Shown here piece by piece: positions 1-8,309 of a DNA stretch of 64,000 bases. Every line of letters begins with the position of its first letter. Position 1 is the first letter of the stretch. The DNA is taken from positions 62,001-126,000 of the forward strand of contig CAKROZ010000002.1 in assembly GCA_934373635.1 (NCBI GenBank), written 5' to 3'. The notes beneath the pieces are model-generated. The model was not told where the DNA came from and ran no database searches. It saw only the letters and a list, made by a program, of their open reading frames with translations. The position numbers and the translations under genes are program-made. Source of the stretch: an uncultured Eubacteriales bacterium. Lineage in GTDB: Bacteria > Bacillota > Clostridia > Oscillospirales > CAG-272.

Positions 1-397
1 CCTCCATCCCGTCCGCGGTGCGGACGAAAACACGACCCGCGGCGGACAGGGGGCGGTCAAGCCACGTATAATAAATCATGCCGCCGTAGGGCTCGGTCTC
101 GATGCGGGTATAGGCGCCGACGCTCTCCGCGCTCATCTTCACGCGGAAGGAGGGAGAGTCGGTGTGCGAGGCGGTGAGAAGAAAGCCGTCCGCCTCCCCG
201 TGATAACGGAAGGCGATCAGCGAGCTTCCGTTTCTCGTGACGAAGTATTTGCCCCCCTCTTTCAGGGTGGGGCGAGCACCTTCGGAAAGCTCCGTGTAGC
301 CCTCGGCGAGAAGGCGCCGTCTTGCGGTATCGACGGTATGATAGGCGCTCGGCGATGCGGCGATAAAGTCAAATAGATCTTTTACGTGATCTTTCAT
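1..397 (-). CDS. M18 family aminopeptidase (partial, N-terminal part)
   Basis: This is a zinc aminopeptidase of the M18 family (ApeB/aspartyl aminopeptidase type), which trims N-terminal residues from cytosolic peptides. Only the first 132 residues lie in the window; the gene runs off the left edge. The visible part begins MKDHVKDLFDFIAASPSAYH, typical of M18 N-termini, and holds the metal-site motif TASHTDSP (about residues 77-84), whose His and Asp are the first zinc ligands of the family. The start at 397 is set by an AGGAG ribosome binding site a few bases upstream. It is divergent from pepD and the two share a roughly 280-base promoter region, so three peptidases (M18, PepD, M29) are clustered here. 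The family call is fairly secure; substrate preference cannot be told. Confidence 0.85.
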   Translation of the reverse strand, partial: MKDHVKDLFDFIAASPSAYHTVDTARRRLLAEGYTELSEGARPTLKEGGKYFVTRNGSSLIAFRYHGEADGFLLTASHTDSPSFRVKMSAESVGAYTRIETEPYGGMIYYTWLDRPLSAAGRVFVRTADGME

Positions 398-502
398 TTT
401 TTGTTGTTCTCCTTTTTACCGCCCGAGGCGGTAGCGGATGATCTTCGCGCGTTTGCGGGGAGCTTTTGGCTTTGCTCCGCGGGGACGGCGGGATTTTCTT
501 CT

Positions 503-531
503 ATTTTACACGGAATTTATAAAAATGTCAA
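503..531 (-). promoter_or_regulatory. sigma-A promoter for the M18 aminopeptidase
   Basis: On the minus strand TTGACA (526-531) and TAAAAT (503-508) are separated by exactly 17 bases. It points toward the M18 gene starting at 397. Confidence 0.7.
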
Positions 532-539
532 CAAGGCAC

Positions 540-568
540 TTGAAAAAATCGCGCATTTGCGGTAAAAT
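540..568 (+). promoter_or_regulatory. sigma-A promoter for pepD
   Basis: TTGAAA (540-545) and TAAAAT (563-568) are 17 bases apart, back to back with the divergent promoter at 503-531. It would give pepD a leader of about 105 bases. Confidence 0.6.
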
Positions 569-681
569 AGAAGGGAAAGTTTGTCACGCGGGGATATTTT
601 GCGAAAAGCAAGGGCTTTCCCTGCGGGACTACGCATTTTTACGAATGTTTTGCCGCCGTGCAGGCGGCGGGGGGAGGACTT

Positions 682-2112
682 ATGCTTTCATTTTCCGATT
701 ATCCGACGGCGGAACGGGCATTTCACTTTTTCGTTGAGATCTCGAAGATCCCGCACGTCTCCTTTCACACCGAAAAACTCGCCGATTATCTCGAGTCGTT
801 CGCCAAGGAGCGCGGGCTCTTCTGCGTGCGGGACGGGGCGAACAACGTATTGATCCGCAAGGGGGCTTCCGCGGGCTACGAATCGCATCCGACCGTTGTC
901 TTTCAGGGACACATCGACATGGTGCCCGAGCACCTGCCCGAAAAGAACATCGATATGGAAAAGGAACCGATCACGCTCGTGCGCGACGGAGAATTTCTGC
1001 GTGCGGACGGGACGACGCTCGGAGGGGACGACGGGGTCGCAGTCGCCTACGCGCTCGCGGTGCTCGACGACGACAGCCTTCCCCATCCCGAGTTCGAGGC
1101 GCTCTTCACCTCGGAGGAGGAGGTCGGTCTGCTCGGTGCGACGGCGCTCGACCCGACGCCGATCCGCGGAAGGGTGATGATCAACATCGACTCGGATGAC
1201 GAGGGGGTCTTCACCGTCGGCTGTGCGGGTGGCGCACGGGTCGACCTCACGCTCCCCGCAAAGAGGGAGCCTGTCTCGGGTGTCGCCTATCGCGTTGCGG
1301 TCGGTGAGTTTGTCGGCGGGCACAGCGGCGCCGAGATCGACAAGGGACACGAGAACGCAATTCTCTTCCTCGGCGAGCTTTTGCGTGAAATCCGCGCAAA
1401 GCACGCGCTCCGCATCGCTTCGGCGGTCGGAGGGAATGCGGACAATGCCATCCCGAGAAATGCATCCTGTGTTTTCTTCGCCGACGGCGCGTCTCTCGAA
1501 GAAATTCGCTTAATATGTGAAGAATGGTTTGCAAAAATAAAGAAAAACGAGCCGTTTTCCGTGGTGGAAGCGAAAAAGGTCGGCGATGTTTCCGACGCGT
1601 ATACCGCAGAAGACAGCGACAGATTTCTCTCCCTTCTTGAGCGGGTGCCGAACGGTGTACAGGCGATGAGTAAGCAGATCGCGGGGCTCGTCGAGACGTC
1701 GCTGAACCTCGGAATGCTGGACACCGACGAGGGCTTTCATGTGACGCACTCGGTCCGCTCCTCGAAGGAGGAGGCGAAGGACGCGCTCATCGCCACCCTC
1801 TACCGCGTCGCGGAGGAGCTTGGCGGCGAGCATTCGATCCGCGGTGAATATCCCGCGTGGGAGTACCGCGAGGATTCCCCCCTTCGCAACCTGCTTTGCA
1901 GGGTATACCGCGAAATGTACGGGAAGGACGCGAAGGTGCTTGTGATTCATGCGGGGCTTGAGTGCGGGATTCTGTCCTCGAAGCTCGAGGGGCTTGACTG
2001 CGTTTCGCTCGGACCCGACAACTTCGACATTCATACGACGAAGGAGCATTTGTCAATCCCCTCCTTTGTGCGGGTGTATGAATATCTTCTGCGCGTTCTC
2101 GCCGCGCTCTGA
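682..2112 (+). CDS. pepD: aminoacyl-histidine dipeptidase (M20 family, PepD)
   Basis: This is a cytosolic metallodipeptidase of the M20 family (Xaa-His dipeptidase, PepD) that cleaves dipeptides such as carnosine-like Xaa-His. The protein is 476 residues, the usual PepD length. Visible motifs are GHIDM (residues 76-80, first zinc ligand and catalytic Asp), GGDDGVAVAYAL (bridging Asp), TSEEEVGLLGA (general-base Glu pair), NIDSDDEG, and a C-terminal HAGLECGIL containing the last His ligand. The ATG at 682 is chosen over an in-frame upstream start at 658 because GGGGGAGGA lies just before it. It is divergent from the M18 gene and followed by the M29 aminopeptidase. The call is confident. Confidence 0.93.
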   Translation: MLSFSDYPTAERAFHFFVEISKIPHVSFHTEKLADYLESFAKERGLFCVRDGANNVLIRKGASAGYESHPTVVFQGHIDMVPEHLPEKNIDMEKEPITLVRDGEFLRADGTTLGGDDGVAVAYALAVLDDDSLPHPEFEALFTSEEEVGLLGATALDPTPIRGRVMINIDSDDEGVFTVGCAGGARVDLTLPAKREPVSGVAYRVAVGEFVGGHSGAEIDKGHENAILFLGELLREIRAKHALRIASAVGGNADNAIPRNASCVFFADGASLEEIRLICEEWFAKIKKNEPFSVVEAKKVGDVSDAYTAEDSDRFLSLLERVPNGVQAMSKQIAGLVETSLNLGMLDTDEGFHVTHSVRSSKEEAKDALIATLYRVAEELGGEHSIRGEYPAWEYREDSPLRNLLCRVYREMYGKDAKVLVIHAGLECGILSSKLEGLDCVSLGPDNFDIHTTKEHLSIPSFVRVYEYLLRVLAAL

Positions 2113-2242
2113 CGGAGCCGCGGTCGGTCTTTCGGAGCATAGAGGTATCTCCCGAAGGGAAAGCATAGCAAACAGCTTACCATATATAATGTAAAATAGA
2201 AAAACAGAAAAGCCGCCCGAGGGCGGCGGAACGGAGAGGAAA

Positions 2243-3466
2243 ATGAACAAGAAACGCTTAAAGAATTATGCCGGTCTGATCGCGAAGGCGGGTGTTAACG
2301 TACAGAAGGGACAGGAGGTCTTCATCACGGCGGAGCTTGACCAGCCCGAATTCGTGCGCATGGTCGTCGACGAATGCTACCGTCTCGGCGCGTCGAAGGT
2401 GACGGTGGACTGGAATTATCAGCCCCTGACCCGCTCGCACGTCCGCTTCTGCTCGGAAAAGACGCTCGGTCAGCTCGACGATTGGCAGATCGAAAGATGG
2501 GAGCATCAGGCGAAGGTCCTGCCCTGCAAGATCTATCTCATCTCCGAGGATCCCGACGGGCTGAACGGCATCAATCAGAAGAAATACGCCACCGCGATGC
2601 GCTCCCGCTCGCGCACGATCAAGCCGATCCGCGACCGTATGGAAAACCGCTATCAGTGGTGCATCGCCGCCGTGCCCGGGAACGCATGGGCGAAGAAGCT
2701 CTTCCCCGACACCCGCGTCAGCACGTCGGTGGAAAAGCTCTGGGCGGCGATCCTCGACACCGCGCGCGTCGACGACGATCCCATCGCCGCGTGGGACAAA
2801 CACAACAAGAATCTGCAAAGCCGCTGCGACACGCTCAATTCCCTGCACATCCGCGAGCTGCATTACAAGGCGGGCAACGGCACGGATCTGCGTGTCGGAC
2901 TGCTGCCGAACGCGCTCTTCTGCGCGGGCGGCGAGCACACGCTCGGGGGCACCTATTTCAACCCGAACATTCCGACCGAGGAGGTCTTCACCTCGCCGCG
3001 TCGGGGAGATGCCGACGGTATCGTCTATTCCTCAAAGCCGCTTTCCTACGGCGGACAGCTGATCGAGAATTTCTGGGTCCGCTTTGAGGGCGGGCGCGCG
3101 GTCGATGTCGGCGCGGAAAAGGGCGAAGAGCTTCTCCGCGAGATCATCGGCATGGACGAGGGCGCGGCATATCTCGGCGAGTGCGCGCTCGTTCCCTATG
3201 AGTCCCCCATCAACAAGACGGGGATCCTGTTCTACAACACGTTGTTTGACGAAAACGCCGCCTGCCATCTGGCGCTCGGGCGCGGCTTTACCAACCTGAT
3301 CCGCGACTATGACAAATATACCGAAAAAGAGCTTCACGATATGGGCATCAACGATTCCATCGTGCACGAGGACTTTATGATCGGTACCGCGGATCTCTCC
3401 GTCACCGCAGTGACGGAGGACGGAAAGACGGTCGAGATCTTTAAGAACGGGACGTTTGCCTTTTGA
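2243..3466 (+). CDS. M29 family aminopeptidase (AmpS/PepS type)
   Basis: This is a 407-residue metalloaminopeptidase of the M29 family (thermophilic aminopeptidase, AmpS/PepS), a broad-specificity enzyme that removes N-terminal residues from peptides. The whole chain follows the family: an N-terminal half beginning MNKKRLKNYAGLIAKAGVNV, then the C-terminal catalytic half with GGEHTLGG, NIPTEEVFTSP (metal-ligand Glu) and a late segment ending SIVHEDFMIGTADLSV that supplies His/Asp ligands. GGAGAGG lies 9 bases before the ATG. It lies downstream of pepD on the same strand after a 130-base gap, in keeping with a peptide-utilisation cluster. The length and motifs are normal. Confidence 0.92.
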   Translation: MNKKRLKNYAGLIAKAGVNVQKGQEVFITAELDQPEFVRMVVDECYRLGASKVTVDWNYQPLTRSHVRFCSEKTLGQLDDWQIERWEHQAKVLPCKIYLISEDPDGLNGINQKKYATAMRSRSRTIKPIRDRMENRYQWCIAAVPGNAWAKKLFPDTRVSTSVEKLWAAILDTARVDDDPIAAWDKHNKNLQSRCDTLNSLHIRELHYKAGNGTDLRVGLLPNALFCAGGEHTLGGTYFNPNIPTEEVFTSPRRGDADGIVYSSKPLSYGGQLIENFWVRFEGGRAVDVGAEKGEELLREIIGMDEGAAYLGECALVPYESPINKTGILFYNTLFDENAACHLALGRGFTNLIRDYDKYTEKELHDMGINDSIVHEDFMIGTADLSVTAVTEDGKTVEIFKNGTFAF

Positions 3467-3467
3467 T

Positions 3468-3485
3468 AATTAAGAATGATGAATT
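3468..3485. repeat. AATTAAGAAT/GATGAATT intergenic repeat, copy 1
   Basis: A short AT-rich sequence related to AATTATGAATT follows the M29 stop codon. Related copies lie at 20917-20940, 55117-55150 and 63059-63092, always between genes. Confidence 0.5.
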
Positions 3486-3597
3486 GACGCTAAGATCGCG
3501 CTTTTCTGATATTCTGAGGTAAGAATTTTGAATTGCGGATCTCGTGCGGGCGTTGCGACTGACTGTTGCGCTTTTCGATCCTGATTCATTCTGTGAA

Positions 3598-3640
3598 GAA
3601 AACCGCTTGAGCTTTTTTGCCCTCGCGGTTTTCTTTGTTT
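3598..3640. terminator. candidate terminator hairpin between the M29 gene and tetR
   Basis: GAAAACCGC (3598-3606) pairs with GCGGTTTTC (3625-3633) around a loop of 18 bases, followed by T-rich sequence. The rest of 3486-3693 holds no gene that I can see. Confidence 0.45.
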
Positions 3641-3693
3641 TTGTGAATCTTTATTTGCAAATTCGTGTTTTTTCGTGTGATGCTCTTTGCTTT

Positions 3694-4251
3694 TTAGTTT
3701 TGGAGGATGAGGGACTTCAATTGTTCTCTTGCGGCGTTTACCGTGGTTTGCAGCTCGGATTCTTCGGCGCGGGTCAGGAAAAGGGCGCCGTAGACGGTGG
3801 TGAGCACCGCAAAGGTCAGGCGGCTTGTCGCTTCCGTCTCCATCCCGCGGCTCTTCGCATAGGCTTCCGCCGCGCGGCGGAGGGGGGCGTCAAATTCTTT
3901 GCGTCGGCGGGCGGTGGCGGGAGAAAGAAAAACCGAGCGATAATTCGGACCCGAGAGCAAAAAGCGCAGATAGGAGACCGAAAGCTCGATCAGCCGCCGC
4001 GCGGGATCCTGCGCATAGGCGGCATTGATCTCGCGGCAGAGAAGCTCCCATTTTTCGAGTATGTAGGTGAAGACGCCGTCGATCAGCTCCTCCTTGTCCT
4101 TAAAATGGCGATAGGGGGCGGCACAGGAGACCTGCGCGCTCTTCGCGACGCGACGAAGAGAAAAATCCCCTTCCCCGTGCTTCTCCATCTCCGCAAGCCC
4201 CGCGAGCAACAGGCGCGTGCGGACGCTTGCCTCCAAATTGGCTTCTTCCAT
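3694..4251 (-). CDS. TetR/AcrR family transcriptional regulator
   Basis: This is a 185-residue one-component repressor of the TetR family. The N-terminal helix-turn-helix is seen at about residues 24-56 (GDFSLRRVAKSAQVS followed by the signature APYRHFKDKEELI). The C-terminal ligand domain is divergent, as usual, so no effector can be inferred. The ATG at 4251 is preferred over an upstream in-frame start at 4401 because GGGGAG lies just ahead of it and because the family motif begins about 20 residues in. Its promoter (4302-4330) is next to the promoter of the decayed lipoprotein gene on the other strand, which may once have been its target. No efflux gene sits beside it. Confidence 0.85.
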   Translation of the reverse strand: MEEANLEASVRTRLLLAGLAEMEKHGEGDFSLRRVAKSAQVSCAAPYRHFKDKEELIDGVFTYILEKWELLCREINAAYAQDPARRLIELSVSYLRFLLSGPNYRSVFLSPATARRRKEFDAPLRRAAEAYAKSRGMETEATSRLTFAVLTTVYGALFLTRAEESELQTTVNAAREQLKSLILQN

Positions 4252-4301
4252 GGTTCTCCCCTTCCGTGTGTGTGACTTCTTTCCGAACTGTTCCGACTTG
4301 T

Positions 4302-4330
4302 ATTGTAGCATATTTTCTTCCCCGTTGCAA
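4302..4330 (-). promoter_or_regulatory. sigma-A promoter for the tetR-family gene
   Basis: Minus-strand TTGCAA (4325-4330) and TACAAT (4302-4307) are spaced by 17 bases, about 50 bases upstream of the start codon. Confidence 0.6.
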
Positions 4331-4388
4331 GGGAAAGTTCTGCTTGCAGAAGTTTTTCTACATTTTCGGCAATTCTTAGTCAATGATA

Positions 4389-4417
4389 TTGACAAATCCA
4401 AGATTTTGATTTATGAT
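4389..4417 (+). promoter_or_regulatory. sigma-A promoter ahead of the leucine-rich-repeat pseudogene
   Basis: TTGACA (4389-4394) and TATGAT (4412-4417) are 17 bases apart and point to the pseudogene at 4509. Confidence 0.6.
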
Positions 4418-4508
4418 GAAAATACCGCCTGTTCAGGAAAGGTATACGTTTTCTGACACGTTTTCTTACTTCTCCAACATTTTTATTTTTCAAAGAAAGG
4501 AATCTGTC

Positions 4509-5342
4509 CTGAAGAATATCTCCTATCTTCTCTTCTTTGCAATTCTCGGCGCGTTTCTGCTTGTTGCGCTCGTGTCCTGCGGAGAATGCGATCACACCTA
4601 CGGATCACCGACCGTGAAGCCTCGGAAACCGAAGCGGGCGAACGTCACCGTGAATGCGAATGCACCAAGTGCGGTGAAAAGGAAACGGAGGCGATTCCGA
4701 AACTTTCGCATACGCATACCTACGCTTCCGCGTGGTCGCATGACAGTACCTATCATTGGCACGTGTCAACCTGCGAACATGAGACGTAAGTCTCGGATAA
4801 GGCGGAGCATACCTACGAAAACGGCATTTGCACGGTTTGTGGTGAGGAGTTGTCGCCGTTCTCACGGGGGTTGGCATATGCGCTTTCTAAGGACGTGACA
4901 TCTTATACGTGACAGGCATCGGCGATTTCAAAGGAAGCTACTTGATTATTCCCGAAACGTACAAAGACTTGCCGGTAACAGGAATCGGCTATTCTGCATT
5001 CGCATATTGCATAGGGCTTACGGACGTTACGATTTCGAGTAGTGTCCAAAGCATTGGAAACCGGGGCTTTTATGCGTGCACCGATCTGAAAACCGTCACT
5101 TTTGCAAGAACTCCCAATGTTCAACCATTGGCTATTCTGCGTTCAACGGCTGCACAGGGCTTACGAGCATCACGATTCCGAATAGCGTCACGAGCATCGG
5201 CTCTTATGCGTTCAACGATTGCACAAATCTGAAAGACATCTATTATACCGGAACGCAAAGCGAGTGGGAGGCAATTTTAAAAGCGAGTGATTGGGACTAC
5301 AACGTCGGAGATTACACCATTCACTTTGCCGATGAAGAGTAA
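4509..5342 (+). pseudogene. BspA-type leucine-rich-repeat lipoprotein, frameshifted
   Basis: These are the remains of a surface lipoprotein with BspA-like leucine-rich repeats. The N-terminus reads as a lipoprotein signal ending in LVALVSCGECDH, behind an AAAGGA site but with CTG where ATG is expected. The frame then changes near 4605 into a Cys/His-rich stretch (ECTKCGEKE, YENGICTVCGEE) that also contains an in-frame TAA near 4788. A one-base loss near 4906 shifts into the first repeat (VTGIGYSAFAYCIGL), and another near 5105 shifts into NSQCSTIGYSAFNGC and VTSIGSYAFNDC. The final frame ends HFADEE. Each frame matches the next part of one protein, so this is one gene with at least three frameshifts and one stop. 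Sequencing error at several sites is less likely but possible. Confidence 0.8.
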
Positions 5343-5572
5343 GCGGCATTCTATTTGACAATTTGAGAGCATCTTTTCTGTTCTGCTTTTGTGACGGAAG
5401 ATTTTTGACGGAGACAGAGAAGGCTTTTCACGAAGAAAGCAAAAGCCTGTTTTACGAGGGTTTGCAAGGGGCGAAAGATTTTTTCTGCTTTTCGGGGCAT
5501 ATCTCATTGCAACGCAAAAAGCACACTGCGCACAAAATCACGCAAAACGCGTGAAAAAATTTTCAAAAGCCC

Positions 5573-5601
5573 TTGACAAGCAGGGGGGAAAGCGTTATAA
5601 T
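5573..5601 (+). promoter_or_regulatory. consensus sigma-A promoter for yceD-rpmF
   Basis: TTGACA (5573-5578) and TATAAT (5596-5601) with a 17-base spacer are a perfect consensus, as expected for a ribosomal protein operon. The stretch from 5343 to here holds no gene I can see. Confidence 0.85.
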
Positions 5602-5671
5602 AGTATGTGCGATTTTGGGTCGGTAGCCTAAACTGCCCCCGGAGTCGGCAAACGTTTTAGGAGGTTTCGGT

Positions 5672-6220
5672 GTGAAGCTGGATCTACGACCGCTCCTCGC
5701 GGGAGAGCGCTACCTCGCGTTCGATTTCGAGCTTCCGCTCACACGCTCCGAGGATCCCACAAGCTTTTTGTACGGCGTCGTTTTTCCTTCTCCCATGAAG
5801 GTGAAGGGCGATATTACCAACACTGCCGGTTATATGCGGATGAAGCTCACGCTTTCGGTCGATTACCAAGCCGCTTGCGCGCGCTGTCTTGCGCCGATCG
5901 CCGGGAGTTTCTCCCTTGACCTTGAGAAAACCGTTGCGCCGCGTGATCTGCTTGCCGATCTGCCTGAAGAAAAACTCGAGGACTTCGCCATCGTTGAAGA
6001 CGGATTTCTCGACCTTGACGAGCCGCTCTATGAGCAATTGGAAATGGAATTTCCGATTCGCTTTCTGTGCCGTGAGGACTGCAAGGGTCTCTGCCCGCGC
6101 TGTGGGAAGAACCTGAACGACGGTCCCTGCACCTGCCCCGAAAAGGAGCCTGACCCGCGGCTTGCCCCCCTCCGAAAGATCTTGGAGGACATGAAAAAAA
6201 ACAATAATAAAGAAACATAA
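5672..6220 (+). CDS. YceD family (DUF177) protein
   Basis: This is a 182-residue member of the DUF177/YceD family, which is almost always encoded directly before rpmF in bacteria and is implicated in 23S rRNA accumulation or ribosome assembly. The core motif CARCLAPI (residues about 71-78) and a C-terminal Cys-rich tail (CREDCKGLCPRCGKN, then CTC) are typical of the Gram-positive form and may bind zinc. The start is GTG at 5672, set by AGGAGG ending 6 bases upstream; no ATG is available nearby. It is 54 bases ahead of rpmF and shares its promoter. The family call is confident; the molecular role is known only in outline. Confidence 0.88.
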   Translation: MKLDLRPLLAGERYLAFDFELPLTRSEDPTSFLYGVVFPSPMKVKGDITNTAGYMRMKLTLSVDYQAACARCLAPIAGSFSLDLEKTVAPRDLLADLPEEKLEDFAIVEDGFLDLDEPLYEQLEMEFPIRFLCREDCKGLCPRCGKNLNDGPCTCPEKEPDPRLAPLRKILEDMKKNNNKET

Positions 6221-6274
6221 GGCGGCATCCTTCCCGACGGGAAGATCGTCTGCCGACCGAAGGAGGACACAAAA

Positions 6275-6472
6275 ATGGCAGTACCGAAGAAAAAGGTTTC
6301 TCATTCCAGAAAGATGAAGAGACGTTCCAGCGTGTGGAAGCTCGAGGCTCCCACGAACCTTGTGAAGTGCCCGCAGTGCGGCGAAGTCAACCTTGCTTAC
6401 CGCGTATGCAAGAGTTGCGGCTTCTACAAGGGTACGGAAGTCATTGCTAAGGCTCCCGCACAGACGAAGTAA
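6275..6472 (+). CDS. rpmF: 50S ribosomal protein L32
   Basis: This is a 65-residue L32 protein of the large ribosomal subunit. It begins MAVPKKKVSHSRKMKRRS, the family signature, and keeps a four-cysteine zinc ribbon (CPQCGEVN and CKSCGFYKG at about residues 29-52), so it is the zinc-binding C+ form. GAAGGAGG lies upstream of the ATG. It is the second gene of the yceD-rpmF unit and ends just before a strong terminator. Confidence 0.97.
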   Translation: MAVPKKKVSHSRKMKRRSSVWKLEAPTNLVKCPQCGEVNLAYRVCKSCGFYKGTEVIAKAPAQTK

Positions 6473-6492
6473 TTCTTACTTCCGACGCACGC

Positions 6493-6525
6493 AAAGCACC
6501 CCGCCGATGTTCGGCGGGGTGCTTT
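6493..6525 (+). terminator. rho-independent terminator after rpmF
   Basis: AAAGCACCCCGCCGA (6493-6507) pairs perfectly with TCGGCGGGGTGCTTT (6511-6525) around a three-base loop. Confidence 0.85.
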
Positions 6526-6760
6526 GATATCTCACAATCATCACAAGGGCAAGAAAAGCGGCAATATGATTATCAACCGCCAAAGTTCGAAAAAACTTCG
6601 TTTTTACGGCAGTCATCGAATTTATCAAAGAAAATATCCATTTCTTAGGCAGTTTTGTTTATTATTTGCTTGCAATATACTCTGAATTTACTTATCATGT
6701 CGTGGTCTTTTACCAAAACTGCGCATTTTGAAAATACGTTTTTACTTTCCTGTTTTTTGA
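6526..6760. other. AT-rich intergenic stretch without a visible gene
   Basis: About 235 bases between the rpmF terminator and the MATE promoter are AT-rich. No open frame with a ribosome binding site and no recognisable RNA was found. Confidence 0.5.
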
Positions 6761-6790
6761 TTGACAAACCTCATGATTTTATGTTATAAT
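6761..6790 (+). promoter_or_regulatory. sigma-A promoter for the MATE exporter
   Basis: TTGACA (6761-6766) and TATAAT (6785-6790) are separated by 18 bases, leaving a leader of roughly 120 bases before the start at 6915. Confidence 0.75.
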
Positions 6791-6914
6791 TCATGCGAAG
6801 AATTTTAATTACTCAATCTGTCTTTCCGTATCCCTAATTATTTACGCCGAAACATTTGCTTTTGCGGATGTTCGGAAATTCTCATTTTGAGTCTCAAGGA
6901 GTTAAAGGATTTTT

Positions 6915-8255
6915 ATGAATAAGGATCTGACGGTAGGAAAGCCGAGCACGGTACTGTGGAAGTTCTGTCTTCCCATGTTCGGCAGTATTCTTTTCCAACA
7001 GCTATATAACATTGCCGACAGCTTCGTCGCGGGCAAGTTCATCGGCAACGACGCGCTTGCCGCGGTGGGCAACAGCTACGAGATTACGCTGATCTTCATC
7101 GCGTTCGCCTTCGGGTGCAACATCGGGTGCTCGGTCATCGTCTCCCGTCTCTTCGGCGGGAAGAACATGCGTGACATGAAGAGTGCGGTCACGACGGCAC
7201 TCATCTCCTGCGGTGCTTTGTGCCTTATCCTGATGGCGGCGGGATATTTTCTGACCGACTCCCTGCTCGCTCTCATCAATACGCCAGAAAACGTGTTTTC
7301 GGACTCGAAATTGTACCTTGATATTTACATTTTGGGGTTGCCGTTCGTGTTTTTCTATAATGTCGCGACGGGAATCTTCTCCGCGCTCGGCGACTCGAAG
7401 ACCCCGTTTTTCTTCCTTGCGGCATCTTCAATCTCGAACATCGGGATGGACATCCTCTTTGTCGCCGCCTTCGGAATGCGGGTCGAGGGGGTCGCTTACG
7501 CGACGCTCATCTGTCAGGGGATCAGCTGTATTCTCGCCGTGATCTTCGTCTTCCGCCGTCTCGCGAAGGTGGAGAGCGGGGTGCGGGCGCCGATCTTCTC
7601 GTGGCGGCTCTTCGGAGAAATGACGAGGATCGCTGTCCCGAGCATTCTGCAGCAGAGCTTTATTTCGGTCGGCAACATTGTGATTCAGGGTGTCATCAAC
7701 ACCTTCGGCTCGGGGGTGATGGCGGGATATTCTGCGTCCGTCAAGCTCAACAACATGGTCATCACCTCGCTGACAACGCTCGGCAACGGGGTCTCCAATT
7801 ACACGGCGCAGAACCTCGGCGCAGAAAAGCCGCTGCGCGTGCGCGAGGGCTATCGCGCGGGACTTTTCCTCGTGTGGATGCTCTGCGTGCCGATCACCGC
7901 CCTGTACCTTGCGGGGGCGTCACCGCTCGTCTCCCTCTTCCTCGAAAATCCGACGGGTGAGGCGCTCGAGGCGGGAATGCTCTTTTTGCGGATCATCTCT
8001 CCCTTCTATCTTGTCGTATCGACGAAGCTCGTGACCGACGGCGTGCTCCGCGGGGCGGGCGAGATGAAAAAATTCATGGTGGCGACCTTCACCGACCTGA
8101 TCTTGCGGGTGGTGCTCGCCTTAGTCCTCTCAAAGACCTCGCTCGGTGTGACGGGCGTCTGGCTCTCCTGGCCCATCGGATGGTTTATCGGGGCGGCGCT
8201 CTCTGTTTTCTTCTACACCCGACTGACAAAGAGGATCCGACGCTCGGAGGGATAA
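6915..8255 (+). CDS. MATE family efflux transporter
   Basis: This is a 446-residue multidrug and toxic compound extrusion (MATE) transporter, a sodium- or proton-driven exporter of cationic compounds in the cytoplasmic membrane. It starts DLTVGKPSTVLWKFCLPMFGSILFQQLYNIADS, here quoted only to show the family opening around residues 4-36: the motif LFQQLYNIADS followed by AVGNSYEI. Two homologous halves of six membrane segments can be traced, the second opening with RIAVPSILQQSF near residue 238 and GVMAGYSAS. CAAGGAGTTAAAGG precedes the ATG. It is monocistronic by promoter position, with the sugar isomerase starting 55 bases after its stop. The substrate is unknown. Confidence 0.92.
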   Translation: MNKDLTVGKPSTVLWKFCLPMFGSILFQQLYNIADSFVAGKFIGNDALAAVGNSYEITLIFIAFAFGCNIGCSVIVSRLFGGKNMRDMKSAVTTALISCGALCLILMAAGYFLTDSLLALINTPENVFSDSKLYLDIYILGLPFVFFYNVATGIFSALGDSKTPFFFLAASSISNIGMDILFVAAFGMRVEGVAYATLICQGISCILAVIFVFRRLAKVESGVRAPIFSWRLFGEMTRIAVPSILQQSFISVGNIVIQGVINTFGSGVMAGYSASVKLNNMVITSLTTLGNGVSNYTAQNLGAEKPLRVREGYRAGLFLVWMLCVPITALYLAGASPLVSLFLENPTGEALEAGMLFLRIISPFYLVVSTKLVTDGVLRGAGEMKKFMVATFTDLILRVVLALVLSKTSLGVTGVWLSWPIGWFIGAALSVFFYTRLTKRIRRSEG

Positions 8256-8309
8256 GATCGGAAAGATGCGCAACACCGTACTTTCCTTAGGATAAGAAAG
8301 GAAGTTTTT

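Noticed and set aside
688..1404. Long minus-strand frame opposite pepD (238 codons)
   Set aside because: It is the antisense shadow of the pepD catalytic region, with no ribosome binding site or family signal.
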